The position numbers and the translations under genes are program-made. A stretch of 64,000 bases of DNA from a virus. This document shows positions 1 to 9,011 of this stretch, in pieces. The notes under the pieces were generated by a model, which saw nothing but the letters and a program-made list of their open reading frames with translations, had not been told where the DNA came from and did no database searches. The stretch lies in the IMG/VR virus record IMGVR_UViG_3300018080_000131, positions 1-64,000 of that record. The stretch is one strand, 5' to 3'. The first letter of the stretch is position 1, and the number at the start of each line of letters is the position of its first letter.

Positions 1-528
1 ACAGAAGCACAAGAAGATGAATTAAGTAGACAAGAGAAGATGTTTGAAAAGTTCTTTGGTGAGAATGGTACTATGGCTGGAATATTTGATAGTTTTGGAA
101 AGAAGCTAGAGAGTATTTTTGGAAACACTTTTGGTAATATTGTTGATAATGCTGAAGGTGTTTTAAAAGCTTCAACAAGGCATATGAATTCTTGGTGGGA
201 GAAAAATCCATTTAGTCCCAGATTTGAAGAAGGTGGGGATGGTGGTGGAGGTGGTGGTACACCAGCACAACATGGTTTTCATGGTACTGTAACTGGACCA
301 AGACAGTTTAACATTGAGCCAGGAAGGACAGAGAGAGTGGATATAAATCCTATTAGACCTGGAAGACCACAAGAAGAAGGTGGTGCATCTCCAGTTGTTG
401 TGGTTCAAGAAAAGAAGATTGAACCTGTATTTATTCCAGTTGAAGAGCTTGGTGGGTTTATGATTAAATTTTTAGAGACAGCTAGTGATGATGAAAGATT
501 TAAAACTAAGAGTAAAAGTTTGAGGTAA
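1..528 (+). CDS. Tail tape measure protein, C-terminal end (partial)
   Basis: The reading frame is open from the first base of the window, so this is the 3' end of a longer gene whose start lies upstream. The visible 175 residues contain a Gly-rich linker and then a segment of the form HGFHGTVTGPRQFNIEPG followed by R-x-E-R-V-x-I-x-P. Phage tape measure proteins commonly end this way (Gly-rich linker, then 'EPG..E.V.I.P'). The tape measure sets tail length and helps DNA ejection. The next gene starts 6 bp downstream and looks like a distal tail protein, the expected order for a siphovirus- or myovirus-type tail operon. The identity rests on context and this C-terminal pattern, because the long helical body is outside the window. 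Confidence 0.7.
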   Translation, partial: TEAQEDELSRQEKMFEKFFGENGTMAGIFDSFGKKLESIFGNTFGNIVDNAEGVLKASTRHMNSWWEKNPFSPRFEEGGDGGGGGGTPAQHGFHGTVTGPRQFNIEPGRTERVDINPIRPGRPQEEGGASPVVVVQEKKIEPVFIPVEELGGFMIKFLETASDDERFKTKSKSLR

Positions 529-534
529 TGAAAA

Positions 535-1641
535 ATGACTAATGCTTCTTTTTTATATAATAATCTTTGGGATGGTTCAGGAACTTTAACTTATTCATCC
601 AAGCATAGTAACTTTCCAGCAACACAAACAAGAAATAGGTGGTTTACTAAAAGTTGGAGAAGTAGATATGGTTCTGGTTCTGGTTGGGGTAGGTTTGTTA
701 TATCTACTGGTGTAAATGATGCTATTGATTTTGATGAAGGTGGTGCAGAAATAAATGCTACTCTTACAGCAGGAACATATACAGCAGATACTTTATGTAC
801 TGAGATTAAAACTCAATTAGATGCTGGTGGTGCTTTAACATATACAGTTGATTATGATGATGCTAATAATAAATTTGTTATTTCTGCTACTGGTAATTTT
901 ACTTTAAGATGGAATACAGGAACTAATAAAACTACAAGTGTTGCTAGTACTATTGGTTATAGTGATTCTGCTGATGATAATGGTGGAGCAGATTCTTTTA
1001 CAGCAGATAATATGAGGATTCATAGTGAAGAATGGTTGAAATTTGATTTTGGTTCAGCTAAAAGTATTACCAGTTTTGCTATAAGGTATCATAATCTTTC
1101 AAGTTCAGCTACTTTAAAACTACAAGGTCATACTGCTGATTCTTGGAGTTCACCAGATGTTGATGAAACTATTTCTATTACTGATGATGTTATTTTTAAG
1201 TTTTTATCATCTGCTCAGAGTAAAAGATGGTGGAGAATTTATATAAATGATGTTGATAATTCAGATGGGTATGTTGAATTAGGTAGGGTGTTTCTTGGTA
1301 CTTATTTTGCTCCTACTGTTAATTGCAGAAGAGATTATAGTGTTGATTGGGTAGACCCATCTACAATTATGTTTTCTGATGGTGGTCAATTGTCTTCAAA
1401 TAAAAAAACAAAATATGGTTATGAAAGTTATGTTTTTGAATATATTACTGATACAGATTTAGCTAATTTTAAAACTATGTGGGATTCTATTGGAATGACA
1501 GAGGATATATTTTTTGTGAGAGATAGGGATAATGCTTCTACAACAGGAATGTATTGTAGGGTTGCTACTCCTATTAGGTATAAACATTTTGTGAGAGAAT
1601 CTTTTTATACTCTTAATATTGATTTAGAGGAACTTAGGTAA
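535..1641 (+). CDS. Distal-tail-type structural protein with inserted galactose-binding-like domain
   Basis: 368 residues. The C-terminal 100 residues (aromatic beta strands, then F-V-R-D-R-D and ending with L-x-I-D-L-E-E) resemble the end of distal tail (Dit-like) or baseplate proteins. Residues about 70-160 form a small domain with INATLTAGTYTADTLC and GFxx-like strands that recurs in phage tail proteins. Residues about 165-230 (WLKFDFGSAKSITSF...LQGHTADSW) look like an F5/8 type C (discoidin) carbohydrate-binding fold. A tail-tip structural role with sugar binding is inferred. It lies between the tape measure end and the tail-tip gene. Its stop codon overlaps the start of an 80-bp repeated element. 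Confidence 0.65.
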   Translation: MTNASFLYNNLWDGSGTLTYSSKHSNFPATQTRNRWFTKSWRSRYGSGSGWGRFVISTGVNDAIDFDEGGAEINATLTAGTYTADTLCTEIKTQLDAGGALTYTVDYDDANNKFVISATGNFTLRWNTGTNKTTSVASTIGYSDSADDNGGADSFTADNMRIHSEEWLKFDFGSAKSITSFAIRYHNLSSSATLKLQGHTADSWSSPDVDETISITDDVIFKFLSSAQSKRWWRIYINDVDNSDGYVELGRVFLGTYFAPTVNCRRDYSVDWVDPSTIMFSDGGQLSSNKKTKYGYESYVFEYITDTDLANFKTMWDSIGMTEDIFFVRDRDNASTTGMYCRVATPIRYKHFVRESFYTLNIDLEELR

Positions 1642-1716
1642 TGCAATTATACTTGTGTGGTGGAGTTTTTGGCTTAGAAGGCTTCTTAGAGGCTTATACA
1701 GGTGTTTTATAAGGAT
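1641..1716 (+). repeat. Intergenic repeated element, copy A (+ orientation)
   Basis: A 75-bp intergenic sequence from the stop codon of the distal tail gene to just before the next start. It shares long blocks (ATACTTG, AGTTTTTGGCTTAGAA, CTTATACAGGT) with copies at 17077-17157 and, reverse-complemented, at 46998-47090 and 52061-52152. The AAGGA at its 3' end serves as the ribosome binding site for the tail-tip gene. Pairing of GGCTT with AGGCT is possible but the fold is not certain. Confidence 0.75.
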
Positions 1717-1722
1717 ATTTAG

Positions 1723-4707
1723 ATGCAGTTTGCTGATTTTATAAAACTAACAGATAGTTTCAAGTTGTTTCTTGTTGAAATTAATGTTGGTGATGAGATA
1801 GAAGATGCTACTTGGGTACAAGATGTAACTTATACTAATTGTTGGTATACTGAAAATTATGATGTTGGTGTTCCTAATAAAGTAACTGAAGATGGAAGTG
1901 AATATACTGAAAGATTTACTCTTACAGAATTAAATAGTAATGCAAGTGGGTTTTATTATGATTTTGAAAATCAGAAATTATATCTTCATACTTCAGGAAG
2001 TGATGACCCAGGAAGCCAAACTGGTGATGATTATGATTATAAGATTGTTGCTTTTTCTTATAGGTATATTTGTAATAGTCAATTTGGAGATGGTAATGAA
2101 GTTGTATTTGCAAGAGAACAAGAGGCTTTAACAGATGGTAGTTTTGAACTTTGGGATTCTTCTACTGATTTAACTAATTATACAGAAACTACTGCTGGAA
2201 CTTCTACAGTAAATAGAGACAGTAGTGTTGTTTATGCTGGTGGATATTCTGTAAGAATAGATATAGATGGAAGTGGAAACAATGCTAGTATTTTACAAAA
2301 TATTATTTTAAAACCAAGTGGTAAGTGCAAAATAACTTTTAGATACAGGCATGATGGTGCTGGAATTACTTCAGTTTTAAGAATAAAAGATTCAGCTAGT
2401 AATGTTTATCTTGATTCTAGTGGGGATTGGCAAGCTGGAGCTACTAATATATCTTTAGCTAATTCTAATGCTGAATGGACAGAATATGAACTTGAATTTT
2501 ATGCTCATGATGATTATACTAATTACACTATAGAGTTTGAGGGGACAGATGCTAATTCTTCTAATTGGTTTGATGATGCTTCTTTGACAATATATAGAGA
2601 AGATAATTATTATATTCCTTTTCTTTATTCTGGTTCTCTTCCTTCTATTCAACAGGCTGTTGATGATTATTATAATAGTTCTGTAAGAATGGAATTTGGA
2701 ACTATTAGATTTATAAATGATGGTTGGTGGTATTCTCAGATTCAGAATTATTTATGGTATAAGAAAGATATTACTATTAGGTATGGAGCTAAGGGTTCTG
2801 ACTATGAGGATTTTGAAACTATCTTTACAGGTAAAACTAGAAAACCTATGGTTGGTGATGAGTTTGCTTCAATAGATGTTACTGATGTTAAGGCTTTAAT
2901 CTATAAAGAAATACCTGCTACTAAATATTGGATAAGCAATTATGCTAATTTAGAAGCTGGTGCAGAAGGGTTGCCTATTCCTATTGCTTATGGTGAAATA
3001 TATGGAATTATTCCAATTTGTATAGATACTACAGCATATGAATATAAGATTGCTAATCATGAAATAGAAGATATTTTAGATGTTTATAAAGATGGTACTG
3101 CTCTTACTGGTGGTGGTGTTGATTATACAGTTGATTTGGCTAATGGTGAGTTTACTCTTTCTTCTGACCCAGGAGATTCATTAATAACTTGTGATATTCA
3201 AGGGAAGAAGTGTGATATAGAAGATGGAACTTATTCAGATAATGTTGCTGATATTCTTTATGATATTCTTGTTAATTATTCAGATATTGATGCTAGTCAA
3301 ATAGACCTTGAATCATTTCTTGATTTAAAAGGTGGAAGAACTCAATCCCATCAATTGTATATTAATGTTGGAAGGTCTTGTGTTGAGTATGTTAGGCTTC
3401 TTCAGCAATCATCTCTATTTCATGTTATTCCTTTGACTAATGGAAAAATAGGAGCTTTTAGGTATGTAACAGGAACAAGTTCTTCTACTCCTAGATTTGT
3501 TGATGAAGACTATAATGAGTTTTCTATTATTTATGATACTTCCAATATTCATAATAAAATAAAGGTTAGATATAATCATAATCCTGGTGATGAGTCTTAT
3601 GCAAAAACAGTGAGAACTGATAGTGATGTTGAATATAAGTATGATGAAGTTAACACAAAGACTATTACAACAACATTGAAAGATGAGGCTGATGCTGAAA
3701 ATTTAGGTGATTTTTATCTTGATTTATTGAATGAACCACAAAGGAAGGTTAGTGTGGTTCTTCCAACAAGGATATTTAATTTAAGACCTGCTGAAAAAAT
3801 TATATTCAATAAAACAAGATATATGAAGGAAGGAACTGTTACTGTTTTTGATGAAGAACCTTATAGGATATTAGAATTAAATAAAAGTTTGGCTGATGGT
3901 AAGGTTAAGGTTATTGCTATTGAAGACCTTCAATCTGCTGGTGAAGGGTTTTGTGAGGTATGTTATACCTGTCAATCCTGTAATGTGGAGCAAGATGGCT
4001 CATGTTCTTCATGTTATACCTGTGAAAAGTGTGATGCTGGTGAGTGTGATTCTTGTCAATCTTGTTATTATTGTCAAAAGTGTGATGCTGGTGAGTGTTC
4101 AAGTTGTGAGGTTTGTGATAGTTGTGAGGAGTGTGAATCTGGTCAGTGTGGGACTTGTGAAACTTGTGATTCTTGTCAAACCTGTAATACATGCCAGGAT
4201 TGTGATTCTGGGGAATGTGCTACATGCCAAACTTGTGATAGTTGTGAGGAATGTGATAGTTGTCAATTAGGATGTTATACTGGTCAGTGTACTTCTTGTG
4301 AATCTTGTGATTCTTGTGAAGGGTGTAATACATGCCAAAATTGTGATAGTTGCCAAAAATGTTATTCTGGAGAGTGTTCCAGTTGTGAATCTTGTGATTC
4401 TTGTCAAACCTGTAATACATGCCAAAATTGTGATACAGGTGAGTGTTCCAGTTGTCAAAGTTGTGATACATGCCAGGATTGTTATTCTAATGAATGTACT
4501 TTATGTGAATCTTGTGATTCTTGTCAAACCTGTAATACATGCCAAAATTGTGATACAGGAGAATGTTCTAGTTGTCAGGCTTGTAATACCTGTCAAACCT
4601 GTGATAGTTGTGAAAAGTGTAATACTGGTCAATGTACTTCTTGTCAAACCTGTAATACATGCCAAAATTGTTATACCTGTGAGGTATGTGATATTGTCCA
4701 AGGATAA
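1723..4707 (+). CDS. Tail-tip protein with a 250-residue Cys-hexad repeat tail
   Basis: 994 residues. Residues 1-130 are beta-rich. Residues about 136-285 look like a carbohydrate-binding module of the CBM4/9 type (G-S-F-E start, W-T-E-Y-E-L-E-F strand). Residues about 300-740 resemble tail hub/tip proteins. From C744 to the end the protein is a Cys array of about 74 Cys in 251 residues. The unit is the hexad C-[DNY]-[ST]-C-[EQ]-x, interrupted by C-x4-C turns of the type C-D-T-G-E-C. The blocks between turns hold 5, 7 or 9 Cys, always an odd number. It is likely exposed at the tail tip. The next two genes carry the same repeat and a radical SAM/SPASM enzyme, so I infer the array is chemically modified. 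Metal binding or plain disulfides are alternatives. Confidence 0.8.
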   Translation: MQFADFIKLTDSFKLFLVEINVGDEIEDATWVQDVTYTNCWYTENYDVGVPNKVTEDGSEYTERFTLTELNSNASGFYYDFENQKLYLHTSGSDDPGSQTGDDYDYKIVAFSYRYICNSQFGDGNEVVFAREQEALTDGSFELWDSSTDLTNYTETTAGTSTVNRDSSVVYAGGYSVRIDIDGSGNNASILQNIILKPSGKCKITFRYRHDGAGITSVLRIKDSASNVYLDSSGDWQAGATNISLANSNAEWTEYELEFYAHDDYTNYTIEFEGTDANSSNWFDDASLTIYREDNYYIPFLYSGSLPSIQQAVDDYYNSSVRMEFGTIRFINDGWWYSQIQNYLWYKKDITIRYGAKGSDYEDFETIFTGKTRKPMVGDEFASIDVTDVKALIYKEIPATKYWISNYANLEAGAEGLPIPIAYGEIYGIIPICIDTTAYEYKIANHEIEDILDVYKDGTALTGGGVDYTVDLANGEFTLSSDPGDSLITCDIQGKKCDIEDGTYSDNVADILYDILVNYSDIDASQIDLESFLDLKGGRTQSHQLYINVGRSCVEYVRLLQQSSLFHVIPLTNGKIGAFRYVTGTSSSTPRFVDEDYNEFSIIYDTSNIHNKIKVRYNHNPGDESYAKTVRTDSDVEYKYDEVNTKTITTTLKDEADAENLGDFYLDLLNEPQRKVSVVLPTRIFNLRPAEKIIFNKTRYMKEGTVTVFDEEPYRILELNKSLADGKVKVIAIEDLQSAGEGFCEVCYTCQSCNVEQDGSCSSCYTCEKCDAGECDSCQSCYYCQKCDAGECSSCEVCDSCEECESGQCGTCETCDSCQTCNTCQDCDSGECATCQTCDSCEECDSCQLGCYTGQCTSCESCDSCEGCNTCQNCDSCQKCYSGECSSCESCDSCQTCNTCQNCDTGECSSCQSCDTCQDCYSNECTLCESCDSCQTCNTCQNCDTGECSSCQACNTCQTCDSCEKCNTGQCTSCQTCNTCQNCYTCEVCDIVQG

Positions 4708-5535
4708 AAGAGGTAAATAATGGGTTGTGCTGTTTGTGAGTCATGTAATACTTGTGAAGTATGTGATTCTGTAGTTTGTGGAAGCTGTCAAGCTTGTAAT
4801 GCTTGTCAGGCTTGCTATACAGGGGAGTGTTCTACATGCCAGGATTGTGATAGCTGTCAAACAGCTTGTTATACTGGTCAATGTGCTAGTTGTCAGAATT
4901 GTTATACTTGTGAATCTTGTGATTCTGGTCAATGTGCTGTTTGTCAATCCTGTGATTCTTGTGAATCATGTAATACCTGTCAAACTTGTGATTCTTGTGA
5001 GGCTTGCTATACAGGTGAGTGTTCTACTTGTGAAACTTGTTATACTTGTGAAAAATGTGATGCTTGTCAAGTATGTGAAGCTGGTCAGTGTGCATCTTGT
5101 CAAACTTGTGTAGCTTGTGAAACCTGTGATAGTTGTGAAGGGTGTAATGTGTGTCAATCCTGTAATGCTTGTGAAGCTTGTTATACTGGTCAGTGTCCAA
5201 GTTGTCAATCCTGTGTAAGTTGTCAAACCTGTGATAGTTGTGAAACATCTTGTTATACTGGTCAGTGTTCATCCTGTCAGGTATGTGATAGTTGTCAGGA
5301 TTGTGTGGTAAAACAATGTGCTAGTTGTCAATCCTGTGATGCTTGTGAGTCATGTAATACATGCCAAAATTGTGATTCTTGTGAAGCTTGTTATACTGGT
5401 CAGTGTGCTACATGCCAGGATTGTAATGCTTGTCAAACCTGTGATAGCTGTCAAACAGCTTGTTATACTGGTCAGTGTGTTAATTGTCAAGTATGTGATG
5501 ATTGTCAGGAATGTGATACCTGTCAAAATTCTTAT
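3952..5535 (+). repeat. Cys-codon 18-bp repeat array spanning two genes
   Basis: Near-continuous DNA array of an 18-bp unit (two TGT codons spaced 9 bp apart) running through the 3' end of the tail-tip gene and all of the next gene, broken only by the 13-bp gap at 4707-4720. Several longer blocks are repeated almost exactly, for example the segment encoding DSCQTCNTCQNC near 4395, 4515 and 4645. Such an array can expand or contract by slippage or recombination. No mutational event is visible in a single sequence. Confidence 0.9.
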
Positions 5536-5550
5536 ATAATAGAACCATAA
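4720..5550 (+). CDS. Free-standing Cys-hexad repeat protein
   Basis: 276 residues with about 81 Cys (roughly 29 percent). After MGC the whole protein is the hexad C-[DNYVA]-x-C-[EQ]-x with C-x4-C turns, most often C-Y-T-G-Q-C. Cys counts per block between turns are 5, 5, 5, 5, 9, 7, 11, 7, 5, 9, 7 and a final 6. There is no signal peptide, and only QNSYIIEP follows the last Cys. The start has AGAGG upstream at ordinary spacing. It lies 12 bp after the tail-tip gene, which ends in the same repeat, and 16 bp before the radical SAM gene, so the three are probably co-translated. It may be a secondary tail appendage or a substrate of the SPASM enzyme. I know of no named family for it. Confidence 0.85.
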   Translation: MGCAVCESCNTCEVCDSVVCGSCQACNACQACYTGECSTCQDCDSCQTACYTGQCASCQNCYTCESCDSGQCAVCQSCDSCESCNTCQTCDSCEACYTGECSTCETCYTCEKCDACQVCEAGQCASCQTCVACETCDSCEGCNVCQSCNACEACYTGQCPSCQSCVSCQTCDSCETSCYTGQCSSCQVCDSCQDCVVKQCASCQSCDACESCNTCQNCDSCEACYTGQCATCQDCNACQTCDSCQTACYTGQCVNCQVCDDCQECDTCQNSYIIEP

Positions 5551-5566
5551 TAGGAGAAAATATAAA

Positions 5567-7066
5567 ATGAAAGAATGTGAAACTTGTGAAAGTTGTTATA
5601 CTTGTGAAAAAAGTGTTATTTCAAGTATAACAAAAGAACAATTAGATGAAGCAAAAAAGAAAGGTGGTATTCCTTCTGAATGGTTGAGAGATTTAGATTG
5701 TGAAAACTGTTTTTCTTGTCAGAAGTGTGATACAAGTCAAGAAGTTGACAAATGTGGAAACTGCTATGCTTGTCAGAAGTGTGATACTCACCAAGGAAAT
5801 GCTGGTGATGGGTTAAATAATTGTGAAAATTGTTTCTCTTGTCAGAAGTGTGTTTCTCAGCAAGCTAATTGTGAAAATTGCTATACCTGTCAGGTTGGTG
5901 ATGTTTCTAATGATTCTTGTAAAGGTGGTGTTTGTAAGGTAAAGAAGGATGAGGATTATGTTAATAATATAACCTATTTCTTATTTCCAACAAATAATTG
6001 TAACTTGAGATGTACTTATTGTTATGCTACAAAAACTCCTAAAGAAATGGATGCTGAAACCTTAGCTCAGGCTGGAGAATTTATACTTGGTCCAGAGGAA
6101 GAGAGGAATCCTGGGAGAAGGGTTAATATTCAGTTTTTTGGTGGAGAACCTATGTTGAAATGGAATATGCTAACTACATTTATTGATTGGATGAATGAGG
6201 AAGCAAGAAAAAGATTAGGAAGAAAGATTAATTGGGGTATGACCACAAATGGTACTCTTTTAAATGAAGAAAGAATTAAGTGGATGAAGGAGCATAATTT
6301 AAGACCTTTATTGAGTGTTGATGGTAGAAAGGAAACTCATAATAAGCATAGGATTTATGCTAATGGAAGAGGTTCTTTTGATGATATTCCTTTTGATACT
6401 TTTTTGAAATATTTTCCTAATCCAGAATTAAGACCAACAATTCTTCCTGATACTGTAGAAGGTTGGATTGAAGATTTGTATTGGTTTCATTCTAAGGGAT
6501 GTTATAATGTTGCTACAGAGGTTGCTTATGAGGCTGATTGGGATGATGAGGCTATGGCTAAGGCTTGGAGAACTTATGATAAGATGGGAGATATTTATAT
6601 TCAATTTAGGAAAGCTGGGAAGAAAGATTTTTGGATGAAGTTTATAATGGATGGTTTGAATACTTTAGGTATAGAAAGACAAACAGGAACAGTATGTGGA
6701 ATTGCAAGAAATACTGTAGCCATTGATGCTCATGGTTGGCTTTATGCTTGTCAGAGATATGCTGATTTTAATAATCCTGATTTGAAGATTGGAGATATTT
6801 GGGAAGGTTGGGATTATGACAAGTTGAAGGAATGGAGAAGTTTGAGAAGAGAACATATGTATCCTGACCCAAGAAGTGGTTTTGATTGTGAAACTTGTCC
6901 TGCTAGATGGAAATGCAGAGGTGGTTGTAATGCTATGAATTATCAATGTAATAATGATAGAAAAATGATATTGGAAAATCATTGTAAGTTTCAGAGAATG
7001 TGGGCTTTAATAACATTAAGAGTGTTGTCAGCAACAGGAGAGTTACATAGGAAAATTAGAAGATAA
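5567..7066 (+). CDS. Radical SAM/SPASM peptide-maturase-like enzyme with N-terminal Cys repeats
   Basis: 499 residues. Residues 1-135 carry about 21 Cys in repeats of the form C-E-N-C-F-S-C-Q-K-C, related to the repeats of the two preceding proteins. The radical SAM motif CNLRCTYC (C145, C149, C152) binds the 4Fe-4S cluster that cleaves S-adenosylmethionine. FFGGEP at about 189-194 is the glycine-rich SAM motif. The C-terminal SPASM region has C377, C395, C441, C444, C450 and C454 (C-x2-C-x5-C-x3-C), which bind auxiliary clusters. Relatives include anaerobic sulfatase maturases and sactipeptide, ranthipeptide and QhpD-type enzymes that form thioethers on Cys. I infer that it modifies the Cys arrays of its neighbours, perhaps also its own. 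Such enzymes are oxygen-sensitive. Confidence 0.88.
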   Translation: MKECETCESCYTCEKSVISSITKEQLDEAKKKGGIPSEWLRDLDCENCFSCQKCDTSQEVDKCGNCYACQKCDTHQGNAGDGLNNCENCFSCQKCVSQQANCENCYTCQVGDVSNDSCKGGVCKVKKDEDYVNNITYFLFPTNNCNLRCTYCYATKTPKEMDAETLAQAGEFILGPEEERNPGRRVNIQFFGGEPMLKWNMLTTFIDWMNEEARKRLGRKINWGMTTNGTLLNEERIKWMKEHNLRPLLSVDGRKETHNKHRIYANGRGSFDDIPFDTFLKYFPNPELRPTILPDTVEGWIEDLYWFHSKGCYNVATEVAYEADWDDEAMAKAWRTYDKMGDIYIQFRKAGKKDFWMKFIMDGLNTLGIERQTGTVCGIARNTVAIDAHGWLYACQRYADFNNPDLKIGDIWEGWDYDKLKEWRSLRREHMYPDPRSGFDCETCPARWKCRGGCNAMNYQCNNDRKMILENHCKFQRMWALITLRVLSATGELHRKIRR

Positions 7067-8463
7067 TGGATTTTATAACTAGTGAAGAGTATGAGAATAC
7101 TGTAAGAAATATTCTCAAAAGACTTGATGGAAAGATTGATAAATCAGGTGGTAGTATATCTGGTGATGTAGATATTACTGGAACATTAAGTATTAAATCT
7201 CAAAATGAATTAAGATTCTATGATAATGGAAATTATGTAGGGTTTGAAGCTCCTGCTTTATCTGGGAATCAGATTTGGGTTCTTCCTGATGCAGATGGAG
7301 GTGCTAATGAGGCTTTAGGCACAGATGGTGGTGGAAATCTGATATGGAGAAACCATGATGAACTTGCTGGGTATGTTGCTGATGAGCATATTGATTGGAC
7401 AAATGCTACTGATAATTTAAGCACAAGTGGAAATATATTTACAACTGGTGGTCATTACTATGCTCCAAATGATGCTAAAATTTATTTTAGAGATGTTGGT
7501 GATACTGGCTACATAAGAGCTTTAAATGTTAATACTAATGACCATACAACATTAAATGCTAGTTCTGGTAAAGATATAATTTTTATGGAGAATGTTAGTG
7601 CTAAGATGAGATTAGTTAGTGGGGATTTTGGAATAGGTACAAATACTCCTGCTACAGTTGCTTCTGCTTCTCTTGGTGGTACAGTTCTTCATGTTTTAGA
7701 TAGTAGTGCTGATGGTAGATTGGTTGCTTCAGGTGCTACAGGAGCTAATTTAAATCTTGTTGATACTGGTGGTGGCTCTAATGATAAATGGTTACAGCTA
7801 GATGTTGATGGTGGTATTGGAAAATTTGCTTCTGTTGCTGATGCTGGTACAAGTTTTGTATCTAATAATATTCTTGTTATGGATTTAGGAAATGGTAATG
7901 TTGGGATAGGTACAAATACTCCAGGTGATGAGCTTGAGGTTAATGGCAATATAATGGCTAATGGGATAGGGTTGGGGAAATCTCCTACTCAGTTAATTGA
8001 TATGCAAGCTGAGAGTGCTTTATGCCCTATTTATATGACAGCTATAACCTCAACTAGCCAATGGCAATCTCCTCAAATTTTAACAAGAAGAGCAAGAGGA
8101 ACTGTTGGCTCTATATCTGCTGTTGCAGATGGAGATTTACTTTATAGGAATGATATATATGCCTATGATGGAAGTGATTATGTCTTAGCTGGTCATATAA
8201 GATGCCAAATGCAAGATGACCCAACAGATGTAGGTAATATTACACCATGTTCTCTTGGTTTTGCTGTTCAAGACTCCTCGGGTAATTTAAGAATAGCTAC
8301 TCAATTTGGTGAGTATTTTTATCTTCAACATGGTGTTCTTGCTATGGCAGAAACTACAACTCCTTCTGCTATTGCAAGAGTTGGAAAATTGTATACAAAG
8401 AGTGATAATAAACTTTATTTCCAGGATGGTGGTGGTACTGAACATGAAATGGCTTATGCATAA
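7066..8463 (+). CDS. Tail fibre or tail-tip appendage protein
   Basis: 465 residues, starting on the last base of the radical SAM gene's stop codon. The N-terminus has SGGSISGDVDITGTLSI, a pattern common at fibre shaft starts. The motif GIGTNTP occurs twice (about residues 186 and 281), and the sequence is Gly/Asp/Asn-rich and beta-prone, as in trimeric fibres. The C-terminal part (ARVGKLYTKSDNKLYFQDG) resembles phage fibre tips. No intramolecular chaperone domain is evident. The role is inferred as host receptor binding or structural fibre. One of the six CpG dinucleotides of the window is at 8279. Confidence 0.7.
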   Translation: MDFITSEEYENTVRNILKRLDGKIDKSGGSISGDVDITGTLSIKSQNELRFYDNGNYVGFEAPALSGNQIWVLPDADGGANEALGTDGGGNLIWRNHDELAGYVADEHIDWTNATDNLSTSGNIFTTGGHYYAPNDAKIYFRDVGDTGYIRALNVNTNDHTTLNASSGKDIIFMENVSAKMRLVSGDFGIGTNTPATVASASLGGTVLHVLDSSADGRLVASGATGANLNLVDTGGGSNDKWLQLDVDGGIGKFASVADAGTSFVSNNILVMDLGNGNVGIGTNTPGDELEVNGNIMANGIGLGKSPTQLIDMQAESALCPIYMTAITSTSQWQSPQILTRRARGTVGSISAVADGDLLYRNDIYAYDGSDYVLAGHIRCQMQDDPTDVGNITPCSLGFAVQDSSGNLRIATQFGEYFYLQHGVLAMAETTTPSAIARVGKLYTKSDNKLYFQDGGGTEHEMAYA

Positions 8464-8480
8464 AATGGAGGAAAAATAAA

Positions 8481-8705
8481 ATGGCTTTAGAAGATGAAAG
8501 AAAATTGGAGATTGTTAAAAATGCTTTTAAAAGAAAAATTATGAGCTTTTCTGATTGGGAAGAGTTTAAAGATTTTCTTAGAAATTTAACAAGAGCAAGA
8601 ATTAAAACTTTTATTATTAATGCAGTTCAGAATAAAAAGAATATTAGTGATGAAGAATCTGAGTTATTAGATTCTTTACATAGTGAAATAGATAATGATT
8701 TATAA
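8481..8705 (+). CDS. Small helical protein, unknown
   Basis: 74 residues, charged and predicted helical, with no motif I recognise. It has a good ribosome binding site (GGAGG, then AAAAATAAA before ATG) 17 bp after the fibre gene, so it is probably the end of the tail operon. It could be a fibre chaperone or assembly factor by position only. Confidence 0.6.
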   Translation: MALEDERKLEIVKNAFKRKIMSFSDWEEFKDFLRNLTRARIKTFIINAVQNKKNISDEESELLDSLHSEIDNDL

Positions 8706-8720
8706 TGGGAGGCTTAAATA

Positions 8721-9011
8721 ATGGCAAAGAAAAAAACTAATGTTCCTAAAACAAAGGTAAATAAAGAAGAAGGGAAAATAGTTAAAAAAAAGGTTGAATT
8801 TAAAAAATCACAAAGAAGGCTTTTAAATGAACTTACAATTAAACATACAAGGGAAATTAATGAAGTGATTAATGAGATTCTAGAAGAAGAAGGTTTAAAG
8901 GGTGAAGTAATGAGTTCTGTAAAGACAGAATTGATGCCAAGATATGAAGGTGTAATTATATATATAAAGGAAGGAGAGAAGGAAAAGGATGAAGAAAACT
9001 CTAAGTCTTAA
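8721..9011 (+). CDS. Small basic/acidic helical protein, unknown
   Basis: 96 residues. The N-terminus MAKKKTNVPKTKVNKEE resembles that of the protein at 42413 (MSKNKVPKTKVKKE), a shared short motif in otherwise different proteins. The rest is helical with a Lys/Glu-rich tail. It overlaps the next gene by 23 bp. Function unknown. Confidence 0.6.
   Translation: MAKKKTNVPKTKVNKEEGKIVKKKVEFKKSQRRLLNELTIKHTREINEVINEILEEEGLKGEVMSSVKTELMPRYEGVIIYIKEGEKEKDEENSKS

Noticed and set aside
3952-4701. Metallothionein or ferredoxin-like metal cluster protein
   Set aside because: The strict hexad with alternating [EQ] and [DNY] residues and regular turns does not match those families, although metal binding is not excluded.
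3952-5535. CRISPR-like or satellite repeat
   Set aside because: The repeat is in frame, coding and without variable spacers.
3896-5539. Long overlapping open frames on both strands through the Cys-repeat genes
   Set aside because: They are shadows created by the 18-bp repeat, which leaves other frames open. Their translations are repetitive (for example V-I-L-V) and lack ribosome binding sites.
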